Below are positions 63,495 through 64,000 of a stretch of DNA of 64,000 nt, piece after piece. How positions within the stretch are numbered: position 1 is the first letter of the stretch; the number at the start of each line of letters is the position of its first letter. This DNA is from Ceratothoa steindachneri. Taxonomy: Eukaryota; Arthropoda; Malacostraca; Isopoda; Cymothoidae. A program made the translations under genes and the position numbers. Under the pieces are notes generated by a model. That model did no database searches. It was not told where the DNA came from and saw nothing but the letters and a program-made list of their open reading frames with translations. The stretch covers positions 150,286,761 through 150,350,760 of the forward strand of contig OZ018331.1 of the NCBI GenBank assembly GCA_963969495.1. Reading direction: 5' to 3'.

Positions 63495-64000
63495 TGACAC
63501 TTGAAAATGCCAATCGAAAGATAGTTTGGGGGCTATCTGAGAGAACGCTTATTTTAAGTTTTACCTTCTCATTATGTGAGAAGAGCTCCTTCCGAGGGCT
63601 TTGAAGAAGACTGTTTGCCCAAAATAGCCTTTTAACCGCATAATTAATTATGTTACTGCAATAATTTTTCTTAATTCATGAGGCGTGGCGAAAATGGAGA
63701 ATAATAAATTTTCCATTATCTTCGATAAGCAGGGGTGACACTTGAAAAGGCCAATCGAAAGATAGCTTTTTTGGCTATCTGAGAGATCGCTTATTTTAAG
63801 TGTTACCTTCTCGTGTATGTGAGAACAACTCCTTCCGAGGGCTTTGAGGAAGACGGTGTTTGCCAAAAAATATTCTTTTAACCGCATTATAATTAATTGC
63901 GTTACTGCAATAATTTTTCTTAATTTATAAGGCGTGGCGAAAAGGGATAATAATACATTTTCCATTCACTTTAATAAGCAGGTGTGACACTCGAAAAGGC
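63495..64000. repeat. Tandem repeat, period about 241-249 bp, continues past the window
   Basis: Units start at TGACACT 63495, 63736 and 63985. Each contains CAATCGAAAGATAG, a GATAG...CTATC hairpin, CTCCTTCCGAGGGCTTTGA and GTTACTGCAATAATTTTTC. Units differ by scattered substitutions and small indels. Looks like a satellite or a tandemly amplified element end. Confidence 0.88.

Overview
The window looks like a transposon-dense stretch of an arthropod genome, most likely a crustacean. That is an inference from the mix seen here: CR1/Jockey-type and I-type LINEs, Ty3/gypsy LTR elements, a Penelope-like element, a Helitron remnant, and long (CT)n and (TA)n microsatellites. I see no convincing host gene, rRNA, tRNA or bacterial feature. 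Almost every supported coding segment belongs to a retroelement, and most are broken or 5'-truncated.

Layout. 1-7.1 kb: copies A (+), B (-) and C (-) of one LINE family, each bordered by (CT)n/(AG)n tracts, plus a 200-base assembly gap. 7.1-11.1 kb: mostly featureless AT-rich DNA with a decayed gypsy integrase/RT remnant at 9.5-10.35 kb. 11.1-20.3 kb: a long decayed I-type LINE on the minus strand (ORF1, endonuclease, RT, RNase H, zinc-finger tail). It is interrupted by two other LINE fragments and by a 1.4-kb insert carrying a hairpin-rich repeat array. 21.5-22.8 kb: a second I-type fragment. 23.6-28.0 kb: a decayed CR1-like LINE with an esterase-type ORF1. 28.2-29.0 kb: pieces of the first I-type family.

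29.0-46.9 kb is the core. An old Ty3/gypsy-like element (E0) is split by a younger, nearly intact member of the same family (E1, 33911-42849, 855-bp LTRs, 4-bp target duplication GTAG). E1 has a gag with five zinc knuckles, an apparent -1 frameshift signal at the gag stop, and a pol whose order is retropepsin, RT, RNase H, an OTU-like domain with Ser in place of the catalytic Cys, a second retropepsin (DTG), then integrase. The two extra domains between RNase H and integrase are the best candidate here for something undescribed. E0 has mismatched LTRs and no target duplication, so it looks like a recombinant.

46.9-55.95 kb: a different gypsy element (E2), broken by a 4.1-kb CR1-like LINE (H) with an intact 967-aa endonuclease/RT ORF. 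55.95-61.2 kb: a non-LTR C-terminal fragment, LINE G (-), a small Cys-rich ORF, a Helitron helicase tail and LINE copy D. 61.9-62.9 kb: a Penelope-like remnant with a GIY-YIG region. 63.2-64 kb: degenerate tandem repeats running off the window.

All boundaries and family calls were made by reading the sequence by eye; no database search was run.
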